Shown: piece after piece, positions 1-12,657 of the stretch
Layout: the number at the start of each line of letters is the position of its first letter
How positions within the stretch are numbered: position 1 is the stretch's first letter
DNA from: Eucalyptus grandis
Lineage: Eukaryota > Streptophyta > Magnoliopsida > Myrtales > Myrtaceae
Assembly (NCBI RefSeq): GCF_016545825.1
Contig: NC_052616.1
Coordinates: 7,750,001 to 7,814,000, forward strand
Direction: 5' to 3'
Length of the DNA: 64,000 nt
The notes under the pieces: generated by a model
Told to the model about the DNA's origin: nothing
The model's database searches: none
Seen by the model: the letters and a program-made list of their open reading frames with translations, nothing else
Translations under genes and position numbers: made by a program

Positions 1-668
1 GCTCTTGGGAACTACCTCATGAGGAAGGGTTACAAGCTCGTGACTGGTGGAACTGATAACCATCTTGTTCTTTGGGACCTTCGTCCTCTTAGATTGACCG
101 GTAAAGATTGCATCAGTTTGGCTGAGTGAGTTGATGATGTTGGCAACAACGAATACGTAGATTCTAATCACTTGAAATAACTTTCTTGCAGGAAATAAGG
201 TCAAGAAACTTTGCAATCGCTGCGGTATTACCTTGAGCAAGAATGCTGTATTTGGTTACAGCAGTGTCAAGGAACCGAGAGGAGTACTTGTTGGTAATGA
301 AAACCTATGCACTACTTCATTCTTTTGCCCCTTTTTGGTCTATGCAAACATTCGGGCAGTATCTGTTGAGCCTAAGCTGTACCAAGCACGTTTAGGCCAA
401 CCAGCAGCCGAATCGGTGATCATTGCTATGTCTGTATTAAGAGGCTTGTCTTGTTGCAGGAACTCATGCCATGACCTGTAGGGGCCTCGTGGAGAAGGAC
501 TTTGAGCAAATCGGGGAATTCCTCCACCGGGCCGTGACCATTACCTCGACCATCCAAAAGCAGCACGGGAAGCGGAAGCGGATGAAGGACTTCGACAAGG
601 GTCTAGACAACAACGAGGACATTAAGGCCCTCAAGGTCGATGTTGAGAAGTTTAGCTTGCTCCATTGA
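1..668 (+). pseudogene. SHMT: Serine hydroxymethyltransferase, 3' exons, probably a decayed copy
   Basis: SHMT is a PLP enzyme that interconverts serine and glycine with tetrahydrofolate. Three exons are visible at 1-100, 192-293 and 460-668, joined by introns with GT..AG borders (donors gtaaag at 101 and gtaatg at 294; acceptors ending at 191 and 459). They encode the C-terminal third, including [18 protein letters not shown] and SRGL-like text ([20 protein letters not shown]). The 5' part lies outside the window. Two oddities suggest decay. In plant SHMTs the GGVRIGTPA stretch carries the Arg that binds the substrate carboxylate; here it reads RGVLVGTHA, so the Arg is lost. The frame also stops at 666-668, while the usual C-terminal tail ending KYKD can be read in another frame up to a stop at about 710-712, which implies an indel near 655-665. 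It could still be expressed. Family call is firm; pseudogene status is inference. Confidence 0.85.
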
Positions 669-3235
669 CATGCCCAGTTTCTGTCCTGTGCGCGATGAAG
701 TACAAGGATTAGGTCCCAAGAGAATCATCCATCTACCTCAGTATTATTAGTATCTTTGTCTTTCTCTATCTTTTCTTTTTCCTCCTCTCGATTGTAGGGT
801 TTCCATTTATTAAAACTCACCTCCGTCAGTGTCCCTCAATGGAAAACGAGTGTTAGCTTTTTTTCCTTTTATCATCTAATTCCCCACTTGATTTTCGCGA
901 GTTTAGTTGGTGTTTAGCATTTTTTGACGACTTGCTAATCCATGCCATAGTACGTCGAGGGCACTTCTTAAGTCGACCATATGGCATGTGATGGTCCAAG
1001 GACAATTTCCTACTGTCCCGACATTCTAGGGCATGTGAGGGTGGTTTGGTAGTCTTGCCCCATATTCAATGCTCGGCCACAGATATGAGGAACTTCCACA
1101 TCGTTTGGCCATCCATAAATCGCCACCTCATGAAAAGAATGACATGTATGGTGATGGTGATGACTTTAGCTTTTGCTCGATTGGCCCTAAATTGTGCGTA
1201 ATTTATTGAGATCAAAAGAAGGAAAAACTATAAATATTCTGGAAAGCCCTGACATGGGTGCTTCTCTGCAACTCCCCCCACCCCCCCCCCACCCATGCAT
1301 GTTATTTCCCCGGGATCCACGGGCAAAAAGGTTCCTCCATGCATTGAGGTATAAATTCCACTGAGGGTTCGCATGCATGGAATTCTCCAAATCACGTGAC
1401 GCAGCCAATGGAATGGTGGCGGGCCCCGTAAACTTTCCGTCCCCTCGCACCTCCGCACTCGCACGTTATTCCCTGGAAACTGGCTTTGCTTACTTTACCG
1501 GTTATCAAGAGAAAAAGGAGATCTTTTTACCCGCCATATATGGTTCTGATGTAACAATAAAAAGAAATTGACTTCAAAGATATTTTAATTGACGTACTCG
1601 TAAAATTAAGGGTATATTTTCCTTCGTAAATTTACTCAATTTCTCCTACGTATAACTTTTCCTTTTCAAAATTTTAAAACTTTTAAAAGATTAATTTTTC
1701 AAGAAATTATGAAATACTATACACGATTTTATGTGTCCATATTTGTGTAGTTTATAAAGTTTCATATGCTTCATGCTAAAGAAAAATCTAATTGTGAAAG
1801 CTGTAAAATTCGAAAAAGTAAAAGTTACTCTAACTAAACTTCATTAAATTTGAATGACACTTCGTACCAATGTTCATTCCTCGATTGTGTTCGTTTATGA
1901 GAAATCGATGTAAAGTTGACTCTTAATTAGTTTATGGTTGAATGCTTAATTTGTTTCGGTCCATTTAACAAGTAACACAACATAATCCAAGTACCTAGTT
2001 CAGTGAAGTGTATCTATTGTCAAAGCTGAACACGAAATTGGTAATAGCACGAATAACTTCTTTTCACCAAAAGTCAACTTTTTCAGCGGCTTTTATCTAC
2101 GAAACGTGTGGTAATTATGGGAGATTTACATAATCTAAAAACATTATAAGGAAAAAAATTGCAAATCATGTTTTTGATTGTACAACTAGAGTTTTCTTGG
2201 GTTTTAAATTGCATCCAGTAGGTCATAGCTCAATTACTTTGTAATGATTAACAAATAAATCTTTTTGTACCGACTACCGACATAGTATTTCATAACCTTA
2301 CTAGAATTAAGGTATTCTTTATGTGCATCGTCTCTTTGTTTTACTTATAACTTCATTTTGGTATTGTTGCGTCAAAATAATATATAGCAGGTGAAACTTT
2401 TTATTTTTCCCTTGACAACCGGTTAAGTAACTAGTTTGGTTCCACAATGGAAATTGCCGTTATTGGGGAAAGAATGACAGGGCCACTACTATTGCATTGC
2501 TCATGATTAAATCTCTATTTCTTTCTCGACATTGGAGTAAAAACAGAATGGAAATCCAGAGACAGAGCAGGAGAAAATAGTGGGTGCTAGCCACCTCAAC
2601 AGTGTATTAATCCATTCTGCGAGCGATTCTCGCCGTCCATTATTCAGAGGATCTGCAAGTCCATGTCTGTCCTTCATTTCTCTCTCTTCTTCTTTGGTGT
2701 ACCATGGTTTTTGACAAAGAAAAATAATTTAAGAGAGAGAGAGAGAGAGATCGCATCATTACGATAAAGACAGAGATCACATCCTCCGATTAGAGGAAAC
2801 AAAAGCAACTGAAGTTGCATACTTGACAGACGCCGCACTCTCCTCTAGACAGCGAGAGAGAACGAGGGAAGACCAGGCTGTCCCCAGGCAGACGGTCCAC
2901 GCATCGCGAAAGTGGTGGCGATCCAAAGAGAAAAGAGTGGGACTTCGTTCAAGTAAAAACCGGTCGCGTCGCAATAATGGCATTCGCGTCTTGTTTCTGT
3001 GTTCTTGGACGCGTTCATACCCCGCGTGAACAAATACGGTTGGACTGCAGCAACGATGTTCTCTTGCAGGAACCTACTTCACTGCAAGCCATTTTCATAA
3101 ATTTGTTTCGCAAGTTAAATTTTACAAGGAGGCTTTACTAATATAATGATTTTTAAGTCACTGTAAAAAAAATAACTTATTATGAGTCATGAATTCTTAA
3201 AAAAGTGAATTTCACAATAAGTTATAATTATTTGT
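669..3235. other. Intergenic region, no gene recognised
   Basis: AT-rich sequence with no open frame resembling a known protein. It holds a C-rich run near 1273-1291, a short GA microsatellite near 2734-2749 and several poly-A/T stretches. The open frames near 1187-1571 and 2777-3033 overlap on both strands and have no recognisable domain. The first ~150 bases probably include the SHMT 3' UTR. Confidence 0.5.
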
Positions 3236-3872
3236 TATTTGAGTCATCCAAATATATACCTATTGATGTGGAAGTGTCTCAAAGTTTACATTGGATGCTA
3301 ATATTGATGATTAATGGCTATTTAATGGTATTAGCGTCCACATTGATATTTTTCATCCTTGATTTTAAGGGACATCTCTAATGACTCACATTTGAAAAGT
3401 TGAGATACTTGATTGCACAAAAATAAAAAGAGTTGAGATACTCAAATTGTAAAATGGGAAAGAGAGAGTACAAATGCGCCACGCCGCTCCACCCGCCACG
3501 CGTCTCCCTCGACTCGCTTTTCACCAGCACAGGCGGAGGCGCGGCGGGCCAAGCGGGATGGGCTTGGGCCCGATGACCCCGGTCTCCCGCTTCTTGGAAA
3601 ATTTAAGGAATAATGACATAGCAATTGCTCTAATTTTTTCTCATTTTACAATTTGAGTATCTCAACTCTTTTTTTTTTTTTTTTTTTTTGTGCAATCAAG
3701 TATCTCAACTTTTCAAATGTGAGTCATTAGAGATATCCCTTAAAATCAAGGATGAAAAATATCAATGTGGACCCTAATACCATTAAATAGCCATTAATCA
3801 TCAATATTAGCATCCAATGTAGACTTTGAGACGATTCCACATCAATAGGTACATATTTGGATGACTGAAATG
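3236..3872. repeat. Long inverted repeat (~220-bp arms) with GC-rich loop
   Basis: The left arm (about 3236-3458) and right arm (about 3641-3872) are near-identical reverse complements, starting at gtcatccaaatat and running to a shared caaattgtaaaatg. The right arm has an expanded T run. The ~180-bp spacer is markedly GC-rich, unlike its surroundings. The right arm and the sequence beyond it resemble the 3'-flank repeats of the LecRK units at about 33300-33650 and 54850-55260, so the left arm may be an inverted copy of that flank. No clear target-site duplication flanks the structure. It could be a foldback or Mutator-like element, or a simple inverted duplication. Confidence 0.8.
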
Positions 3873-4718
3873 GCCCAAGCCAACACACACTCTCGCTCCC
3901 CTTATCACTACATTAATAGAGGGGATGCCATACTTTTTAACTAAATGAGCCATGTCACCAATTTTGCTTGATGTTTTCCAAGTAAACAAGTCACATTAGT
4001 AAAATAACATGACATGTGAATTTATTTTGATGAAGGCCTCACATTGAGCCAAATTTAAAAGGTTGAGCTACTTGAATGAACATAAAATAATAGTTATATA
4101 TTTGACTTTAGAATGGGCAGTAATTCAGGTATTTACCGTCTTATTATTTAAAAAATTTAAAGACCTGGATACTAAAAAGCTATGTGGACTATCCAAAGGA
4201 TATATGAGAATACTTTTCTTTTTCTTTTTTGCCAAAGACATACGAAATTGCTTAGAACATGCATTTATCATCTTTTGAACTGCTAGCTTCATTGCTGTAT
4301 AATTCTGCGGCTCGCCCCTTTCGAAAGATGACGAACATAACCATTTTATTTTTAGGCTATTCTCGTTAATTATTTCACTGCTTGGTTCAAAATTTGAGAA
4401 ATATCCAGGGGCTGATTTTACCAACACACTTCCTTTTGTTTCGTTCATAAAAGTAAAATTCTGACTGCAACCCAAGAACGCTCTTGACATGACCCTTTTT
4501 GACATGATTTGATCTAAATAAGTATTTTAAGTACCGTACGGCATTACAATTAGTGGTAAGTGAAAAGGGCGAGTACAATACCTTTTCGATAATGACCTCT
4601 ACTTGGGTAAAGTAAAAATAGACATCATTGAAGCGCTATCTCTCTCTCTCTCTCTCTCTTGCCTGACAGAGTAAGGCACTTGCTTAAAGTCAAACGCGTC
4701 TAAGACGAGACTTGCGGG
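3873..4718. other. Intergenic, LecRK 3'-flank-like sequence
   Basis: No gene seen. Parts match the 3' flanks of the other LecRK loci: around 4040-4120 resembles 33570-33660, and around 4230-4390 resembles 60450-60610. A CT microsatellite lies at about 4639-4660. The region is read as the old downstream flank of the LecRK scrap that follows. Confidence 0.5.
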
Positions 4719-4920
4719 TCAAACTTGGCATCTACAGTGGCGTTTGGGAGGCTCTGCCTTCAACTCCAATACAGCCATAGCCTCTTCAATCGAAGGCCGG
4801 GACCCAGCAATGGGACGAACGCACCACAGCCACACATGCATCAAGACCTCGCCGGTTTCCTGTCGACATCCTTGCCAATCCTCTGGTCCACCGCAAGGAC
4901 AAGATTCCTGCGCCAGCTCC
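4719..4920 (-). pseudogene. LecRK kinase C-terminal fragment (copy E)
   Basis: On the minus strand this encodes only the end of a LecRK kinase domain. It contains VRPIAGSRPSIEEAMAVLEL and AEPPK, matching the C-termini of the copies at 55679, 34066 and 60977. It stops at 4719-4721. The preceding residues (around GCRQETGEV) are a frame-damaged version of the NFDKKQAEAL segment of the intact relatives. The rest of the gene is gone: within ~30 bases upstream the sequence becomes the plus-strand bHLH pseudogene. It is a remnant at a rearrangement junction and is not expected to be functional. Confidence 0.75.
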
Positions 4921-5050
4921 TTCACCCATAATGAGGCAGGCAAATAGAACTCGAATGGGGAGGCAGGTACACTATAACGGCGACATGAAGAGCTGGAAGG
5001 CTACACATGTTAAAAAAACTCAGTGAAGGAAGACCATATGTATATGCACA

Positions 5051-5470
5051 TGTTAGTGTTTGTGTGGAAGCGTGTGTTTGATGTGTGTGCAAGGTGTGTT
5101 AATGTGTGTGTGCAAGGGAGTGTTAGAAGAGACTATAAGGGAACAAAAAAGGAACTTTTATTTATTGGTTATTGTAGTACAAAGGGAAGGGGAGGAGCTT
5201 GCTTACATTTCTTGTTCTACTATGCTCTCCCCTCTTTCCTATTTATAGGGTGCTCTACCAACATTCTAGATTTGTGTAGAATGTTGTCCACTTAGGCTTA
5301 ATCTAGAGAGTTCTAGATTGTAATTTATCCCCTCTTCTTCTAAAGAGTTCTACACATATGCTTCTACATTTTTCTTTGCCAACTAAGCTAGATTTTCTTA
5401 AGGATTTTTCTTGACTTTTCTAGCTCAAATCTTTCATGAAGTTTCTAGAAATTGGATCAATAATTCAACA
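5051..5470 (-). repeat. copia-1 3' LTR
   Basis: 420-bp LTR, TG..CA. It contains a minus-strand TATA-like ctataaat at about 5240-5247. It is longer than its partner by two short stretches near 5150-5165 and 5205-5215. Confidence 0.93.
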
Positions 5471-5530
5471 CTCCTCCTTAATCCAATTTTGTGTTACTCC
5501 AAGCATTTCCCGCAAAGTCTCGAACTTGGC

Positions 5531-6958
5531 TCATGATAGTGCTTTAGTGAAGATGTCCGCCATTTGTTCCTTGGTTTTGCAATATTTCAGCTCGATCTCT
5601 TTGTTATTTTGCGCCTCTCGTATGAAGTGATATTTGATGTCTATATGTTTGGTTTTTCCATGGAATACTGGATTTTTTGATATAGCGATTGCGGACTTAT
5701 TGTCACAAAGTATCGAAGTTGATTCCATCTGTTCTTCTCCAATGTCTTCTAGAATTATTTGAAGCCATATTGCATGACTAGTAGTTGTAGCAGCCGCAAC
5801 ATATTCTGCTTCTGCAGTGGATTGTGCCACTGAGTCTTGTTTTTTAGATATCCATGAAAATATTTCAGAACCTAATGTGAATGCATAACCAGTGGTGCTC
5901 CTCCTGTCATAAGATGATCATGCCCAATCGCTATCAGTATAACCGATCAACTTAGTTGTTGCACTAGGTCGGTACCAAATACCATAATCAGTGGTTCCTC
6001 GTAAGTATCTTAGAATTCTCTTGGCTGCTCCAAAATGAATTTGGCTTGGACTCTGCATAAACCGTGATAGTAAACTTGTCACGTACATAATATTTGGCCG
6101 TGTAGCAGTAAGATATAGTAGACTCCCAATTAGGCTTCTGTAGAGTGAAGCGTCTGCTTTTTTAGCTCCATCATTTTTCAATAGTTTCTCATTCATCACA
6201 AGTGGTGTTGCCACTATTTTGCAATTACTCATTTTGAATTTTTCAAGGAGCTTTTCTGCATATTTCTTTTGCGAGATGAAAATTCCTTCATCTTGATTGA
6301 CTTCAATACCGAGGAAATAGTTCATCAAGCCCAAGTCCGTCATTTCAAATGTCTTCATCATTTCTTCTTTAAATTCTCGGATCATTGTCTCATTGTTTCT
6401 AGTATATATGAGATCATCTACATATAAAGAGACAATGAGAGTGTCGGACTTACCTTGGGTCTTGATGTAGAGTGTCGGCTCACTCATACTCCTCCTGAAT
6501 CCTTGCTTGATGAAGTATTCATCGATTCTACTATACTACGCACGTGGTGCTTGTTTTAACCCGTATAGGGCCTTCTTAAGCTTTAAGACTTTTTCTTCAT
6601 TGCCTTTGACAATAAAGCCTTCTGGTTGAGCTACATAAATTTCTTCTTGAAGATATCCATTTAGGAATGCTGATTTTACATCTAGTTGATGGATCTTCCA
6701 TTCTTTTTGTGCTGCTAGAGCTATGAGTGCCCGAATAGTATCAAGGCGAGCAACAGGAGTGAAAGTTTTAGTATAGTCAATATCTGGTTGTTGCAAGTAT
6801 CCTTTCGTCACAAGCCTTGCTTTATGCTTCTGGATTGATTCATCCGCATTGAGCTTCGTCTTGTAGACCCACTTGACTCCAATGATCTCTTTATCTTCAG
6901 GTCGGTCGACAAGCTCCCAAGTTTCATTTTTCTCGATCATCTTGATCTCTTCCTCCAT
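5531..6958 (-). pseudogene. copia-1 reverse transcriptase and RNase H
   Basis: One minus-strand frame, broken by in-frame stops, encodes the copia RT followed by RNase H. RT landmarks are [49 protein letters not shown] and the catalytic SLYVDDLIY (YVDD). RNase H landmarks are [20 protein letters not shown] and [12 protein letters not shown], ending IFTKALS. A TAG interrupts just after APRA (about 6536), where a Trp is usual, and a TGA follows DSDWA (about 5918), where a Gly is usual. Apart from these nonsense changes the frame is continuous, and it is also the frame of the upstream integrase end. Activity is unlikely without recoding. Confidence 0.92.
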
Positions 6959-6976
6959 GGCTTTTATCCATACTTC

Positions 6977-8859
6977 TTATTTGGATGCTTGTTCATAGTT
7001 TTCTTGTTCCAAAGTAGCAAAGTTGCATGTGTCATAAATTCTTCTAAGGGCTTTTACCCTTAGTACTGGAGACTCTGGAGTAGATTCTTCTTGCGTCACC
7101 CTTGGAGAGCTTGGTGGAGTTATGTCATGAGTGGTGGAATCCGGTACTTCTCCTTCTTCTTGTGATGTTGACTCCTCTTGTGCAGGTGGTATGTTTGGCA
7201 AGGTGATGTACTTCTTCTCGATCTTCTCGTCTTCCCAATTCCAGGCAGCATTCTCGTCGAACATGACGTCTTTACTAATCATTAGCTTTTTAGTTCTTAG
7301 GTTGTAAATCTGATAGCCTTTTGATTGGTTGTTGCAGCCAAGGAATATTCCATTTTCTGTCTTTTCATCTAGCTTACTCCTTTTTTGAGCAAGGATGTGG
7401 ACGTAGCAAATGCATCCAAACACTTTGAGATGCTTTGCTGAAGGCTTCCGTCCACTCCATGCTTCGACTGGTGTTTTATTTTGAACAGCTTTAATTGGAC
7501 ACCTGTTTAACAGGTATACTACGTATAGACTGCTTCTACCCAAAAAGTGTTGGGAATGCCTTTCTCCTTTAGTATTGACCTTGCCATCTCCATGACGGTT
7601 CTATTTTTTCTTTCAGCTACTCCATTTTATTCTGGGGCGTAGCCAACATTTAGTTGATGATGGACTCCTTCATCTTCATAGAATTTATTAAACTCCTTTG
7701 AATTGTATTTTGTGCCTCTGTCACTCCTTAGCACTTTGATTCTTTGGCCACTTTGATTCTCGACGTGGTTCTTGAATTTTCTAAAGATAGAGAAAACCTC
7801 GATCTTTCTCGAAGAAAATATACCCACGTCATTCTTGTGTAATCGTCAATGAATAGGATGAAATATTTATTTTGACTGGGTGTAGGTGTCCTCATCGGAC
7901 CGCACACGTCCGTGTGGACAAGTTCTAATGGCTTCTTAGCTTTCCATGCACCTTTAGATGGGAAGGACTGTCTCTGTTGTTTTCCAAGAAGACAACCTTC
8001 ACAAACATCTGAAATTTCTGCGATGGCTGGAAAATCTCTTATCATATTTTTCCGATGGAGAATTTTTAGCCCAGCAAAATTGAAGTGGCCAAATCTTCGA
8101 TGCCATAGCCATGAATCATCAAGTTGAGCTTTCATTGCTATATCTTTGACATATTTCCATTGAATAGGAAAATTGTTATTTTTCATCTTAACAGAGGCAA
8201 TGATATTTTTATATTTATCATAGATAATGCATGCATCTCTATTAAAATATAGAGAATACCCACTTTTTATCATTTGGCCCGCACTCAAGAGATTTTGTGC
8301 AAGACGAGGGACTAGATATACATTATGTATATATTTTTGGGCCTTTATTTGTTTCCACGGCGATGGTGCCTTTTCCTTTGACATCTACTAATGCACCATT
8401 GCCCAACTTTACTTGGGATTTCACCAACTTATCAATATAAGTGAATATAGATTTGTCCCCCATCATGTGATTGCTACACCCACTATCGATGTACCATGTT
8501 TCACTTTTATTGTTATTTGCCGCTTGGCCTGCGTAGAATGTATTCTCTTCACTTTCTTTTTTTTTTTCTACATAGTTTGCTTGATTATTTGTTTTCGAGT
8601 GACAATCTTTTTCTACGTGGCCATATCTTTTACAAAAGCGGCACTGTTTTTTATTTTTAAACCAACAATCCTTCTCAAAATGATTTGTTTTCTTGCAAAT
8701 ACCACAAGGTAGATAATTTTCCTTTTGTATAGTTTCTCCTCTTTTATTTTTCCATGAGCTCCTTCCACCATTTTTAGATTGATGAGACCGTATATTTACT
8801 TTAGATTGAAAGGCACTTTCAACTGAATATTCATCTTGTGCCATTAGTCTTTTTCTCAT
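6977..8859 (-). pseudogene. copia-1 zinc knuckle, protease and integrase
   Basis: The minus strand encodes, in order: a CCHC zinc knuckle (CRFCKRYGHVEKDC); an aspartic protease with active-site DSG (WYIDSGCSNHM); the GAG-pre-integrase zinc-binding region (HRRFGHFN..CEGCLLGKQ); and the integrase core (HTDVCGPM and FIDDYTRMTWVYF, then VLRSDRGTKYNSKEF), followed by the linker to RT with LLNRCPIKAV. Frameshifts lie near 8335, 7800 and 7545. A TAA lies near 7627, where a Gln is expected before NGVAERKNRT. The pieces overlap end to end, so little has been deleted; loss of function comes from small lesions. Confidence 0.9.
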
Positions 8860-9430
8860 ATGCTTCTAGAGAGCCAATTAATTCACTTATTGATAGGGTC
8901 ATCAAGTCTTTAGTTCCTTCTATAGTTGTAACTATGGAGTTGTATTTTTTGGTAAGTGACACCAATATTTTCTCAACAACCCTTCGATCAGTTATTCCAT
9001 CTCCATAGGCTCTCATTTGATTAACAAGTTCCTTTAATTTTCCACAATATTCTTGTACGGTCTCATAATTTTTCATTTTACAATTCTCAAAATCTCTTCT
9101 CAGAGTTTGAAGGCGAATAGTGCATACCTTTTCCGATCCTTGAAATTCTTCTCGTAGTATATCCCAAGCCTCTTTTGCAGTTCTCGCTCCAATAATTCTT
9201 GGAAATACGGTTTCCGAGAGTGCTTGCTGGATAAAATATAGCGCCCTTGCATCCTTTTGTAGTTGATCATTCGAAACACTTGCACCTTCTGACGGAGCCT
9301 CGCAACCTTTTTCCACGATGTCCCATAAGTCTTGGGCCATCAAGAATGTAGTCATTTTTATGCTCCAAAAATCATAGTTGTTCTCATCAAAAATGGGAAT
9401 GGGAAATGAGGATGAGGTAGAGTTAGCCAT
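8831..9430 (-). pseudogene. copia-1 Gag
   Basis: 199-codon minus-strand frame starting MANSTSSSFPIPIFDENNYD. It carries the usual Gag features FWSIKMTTFLMAQDLWDIV and the UBN2-like core EEFQGSEKVCTIRLQTLRRD. Gag forms the particle that packages element RNA. The frame runs out after LEAYEKKTNGTR, where a one-base shift near 8866 moves it into the next frame that carries the zinc knuckle. The start lies ~95 bases inside the 5' LTR, as is usual. Confidence 0.88.
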
Positions 9431-9510
9431 GGTTTAGTTAGTGGGTATTTCGAAAGGGTAGTTTTAGGAGTGGGTAGGTAGGACAAACGCCCAATACCAA
9501 CCAAAGACGT

Positions 9511-9523
9511 GGCTCTGATACCA
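9511..9523 (-). other. copia-1 primer-binding site (tRNA-iMet type)
   Basis: The minus strand reads TGGTATCAGAGCC one base after the 5' LTR. This matches the 3' end of initiator Met tRNA, as in most plant copia elements. Confidence 0.92.
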
Positions 9524-9524
9524 C

Positions 9525-9920
9525 TGTTAGTGTTTGTGCGGAAGCGTGTGTTTGATGTGTGTGCAAGGTGTGTTAATGTGTGTGTGCAAGGGAGTGTTAG
9601 AAGAGAATACAAGAGAACAAAAAAGGAATTTATTGTAGTACAAAGGGAAAGGGAGGAGCTTGCTTACATTAATGCTCTCCCCTCTTTCCTATTTATAGGG
9701 TGCTCTACCAACATTCTAGATTTGTGTAGAATGTTGTCCACTTAGGCTTAATCTAGAGAGTTCTAGATTGTAATTTATCCTCTCTTCTTCTAGAGAGTTC
9801 TACACATATGCTTCTACATTTTTCTTTGCCACCTAAGCTAGATTTTCTTAAGGATTTTTCTTGAATTTTCTAGCTCAAATCTTTCATGAAGTTTTTAGAA
9901 ATTGGATCAATAATTCAACA
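9525..9920 (-). repeat. copia-1 5' LTR
   Basis: 396-bp LTR, TG..CA, with a minus-strand TATA-like ctataaat near 9690-9697. Directly followed by the target duplication gcaca. Confidence 0.93.
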
Positions 9921-12657
9921 GCACAGAAGCGAACAGCTAAGAGAATTGTATGAATCCCTCTTGGGCAGCGAACCCAAACCTGCAAACTAGTAGAAGTCCT
10001 TTACTTGCGTTGTCCCCAGAAGATCTTGCCAGCACAGAATGGTATTACTTGGTTTGATGTCCTTCATCTTCGACATAGGCCGATGGTAAATTCCTCGCTT
10101 CAATAATCTGCAGTTTACCTGGACAAAGTTTAGCGACTGGTAAACTGATATGGCCATGCGATGCACGCTGTACAGACAGCGAAGCGTTTGGTCACTCTGC
10201 TTGCTAAGGTTGGTGATGATCTTACTTGAGATGCGATGTTAATTGTTAAAGTTTGTCGATATTTGATGACTGGATGCGCTTATGATAAATGGTGGGATCT
10301 GACATCCGCTTACTGTCCATAATTTGGGGATTCAACAACCCTATTCTTCAGAGTGCATCAATTCAGGTATCATCTGTTCACAAAATGTTAGCAGCCGACT
10401 TTTGATTGCTTTCACTTAGATTTCCGCACCATCTACAATGAAACGATTCCAACACGAAAGAAGAATCACCGCCTTGTAACTTGGATAGTTTTAAAGTCTC
10501 TTCTTGGCAATTTCCTCTTTCTCGCTTTTCAGACAATCGCGTGCTTCCATTTTTTGGATTGCATTATTGAGCTAGGCACGACCAAACTGGCATAATGTCG
10601 GATCCCTTGTTATAGTTTCTTCAGTATTGTGAAGTAGCAAACGCAGAGGAAATCTAAAACAACTTTCCTTTTGCTTTTTCTATTTTCCATTTTCGACTGT
10701 TTTGGAAGTTTTTGGAGTATTCTGATCTCATTCGATATGTCAAAACTTCCCTCTCAAAGTATTCAGACTCTAAAGGCTCTGAGATATCCAATTCTTTTGC
10801 TAGAGATAACAAAAGCACACAACTGTTTGCTTTTGATCAAGCGATCTTCGATAATGAATTGATTTCAGTAGGAGCAGAGGAAGGAATAACTTCACTTAAT
10901 ACCAGTTCGAATGGGCTTGAGCCCACCGACAACTTTGACTACTCGAGTCTTATCAGAGAACTAAATGGGGTTGCTTCTTAATTGCAAAGTTGGCAGGTCA
11001 AGAATGATGAGCTCAGTAACAGAATCCATCAATTCCAGTGCCCGTATTTCGCAATCCCTCTAGAAACCGGAACATCCATTTCAATTCCTCATCTTGAGAA
11101 GTCCAACGATCATTGACTGGAAAACCTTCAACAATGCAATCACGAAGAATTAAATCGGATGGACCTTCGAGGTGACGATTTGACTACCAAACCATTCTTT
11201 CATCTATCTTGAAAACACCCGATGAATTAAGATCGGGACCGCATTGTGAAGGGGGTGAACCAGAGTCAAGTTTCGTGGGTTGGAAAAAATCACAGCCAAA
11301 ATGGCAGAGAGCAAAATATGTTCCACAGATATGCTTAAGAAGATCTTGCTTGAAGCTCCTCAGCTGCACGCCAGTAGTATGCTTGACTTTTCCTGAGTAA
11401 ATTGCGAGAGAGATTGGGATATGCCAAGAAAGATGAGCTTGGTCCAGACATACTCTATCTGAAAGTAGGCAAATCAAAAAGATAAACGAGCAGTATTCTA
11501 TTCTTCACTTCAATCCTCTTATCAATAAAGAGAGTACATATAACTGATGCACCTTTAACATGGAAAAAGACGATTCTATTGACACTTGCTAATTCATTCA
11601 AATAGATACTGTGGCAAAGGAGCTTCTCAGAGAAGGGTGGAAGAGTTGGAGTCGAGCAGGAGGTCAAATGAATTATTGGCAATCTCTAGAGGAAAACGCC
11701 AAGGAAGAACTGAGCGGACATCTGATAACTGTGGCAACCCTAGGACAGGTCTCAGCATGCAGCCATTAGCTGAAAAAAAAAGAGAGTGTCACGCCCGATC
11801 CTCGAGGCACGCACATCCTTCTCTCTTGGTCGATTTTATAATGCAATATCCCAGGACTATGTATCACCGACCCTTTCTTATTTTAAGCACATGCGGAAGC
11901 AGTTATAAATCCCCAGACAGTAAATCGATAGGATAGAAAAGCAGGGCCATATTTTCATATTGAAACTTATAACCAAACTTTTAAACAAAACGCAAACCAA
12001 AGTACTTCACAATTATTCACAACTTTTTACTTTACTCTAATCATATCAAAACACGATTCCCAAAAGAAGATGGATCTCAGTCCATCCGGGTCGTACTCAA
12101 GGCCCCTCTCGGTATTATCTTCTTCTTCCAAAATCCTTCTTCTTAGATTTCACCTTAGAGTTCTCCCACTCAGATTCCTACTCCTCAGCTTCTCATCAGG
12201 GTCCTGAAATGATTTCCCCAAACTGGGATGAGACTACGTCTCAGCGAGTTCTACCCCACTAAGCCCGATTAGTAAATCATTATACTATAGGCTGCCTAAA
12301 CACGCACAGAACAGAGGACTTACCTTGGCATCAGATTCCACCTGCATATTAGCACAGTTCAAATAGATACCCAAGCAATCACATCACTGATCGAAGCATC
12401 GATCAAATCGACCCAGTCGATTACACATCAACAAGACCACTCACGGTCATTTCCATTCAATCAAGCAATTCACAACATCGGATCAAAACAATGATCAATC
12501 GACCTAGTCGATTACATGTCAACAATGACCCTTCCCGGCCAATTCAATTCAATCAGTCAATCCATGACAAACAAATCAAATCATATCCGTGATTCCATCT
12601 ATACTCGATAATTAGTCTCAACATACCGATTCAACATCCCCACTCATATATAGGTTC

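Larger units (their letters stand above)
5051..9920 (-). mobile_element. Ty1/copia LTR retrotransposon (copia-1), full length, degenerate
   Basis: Both LTRs (5051-5470 and 9525-9920) begin TGTTAG and end CA. They are flanked by a perfect 5-bp target duplication, gcaca, at 5046-5050 and 9921-9925. On the minus strand the order is 5' LTR, tRNA-iMet primer site, gag, protease, integrase, RT, RNase H, polypurine tract (5471-5480) and 3' LTR, which is the copia order. The LTRs differ by roughly a dozen substitutions and two indels by eye. The coding region has a handful of frameshifts and in-frame stops, so the copy is not autonomous. It is inserted in the bHLH pseudogene. Confidence 0.95.

Noticed and set aside
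2777..3033. Overlapping open frames on both strands
   Set aside because: Short, mutually overlapping, with no domain and no splice or start context. Most likely chance frames in a GC-richer patch.
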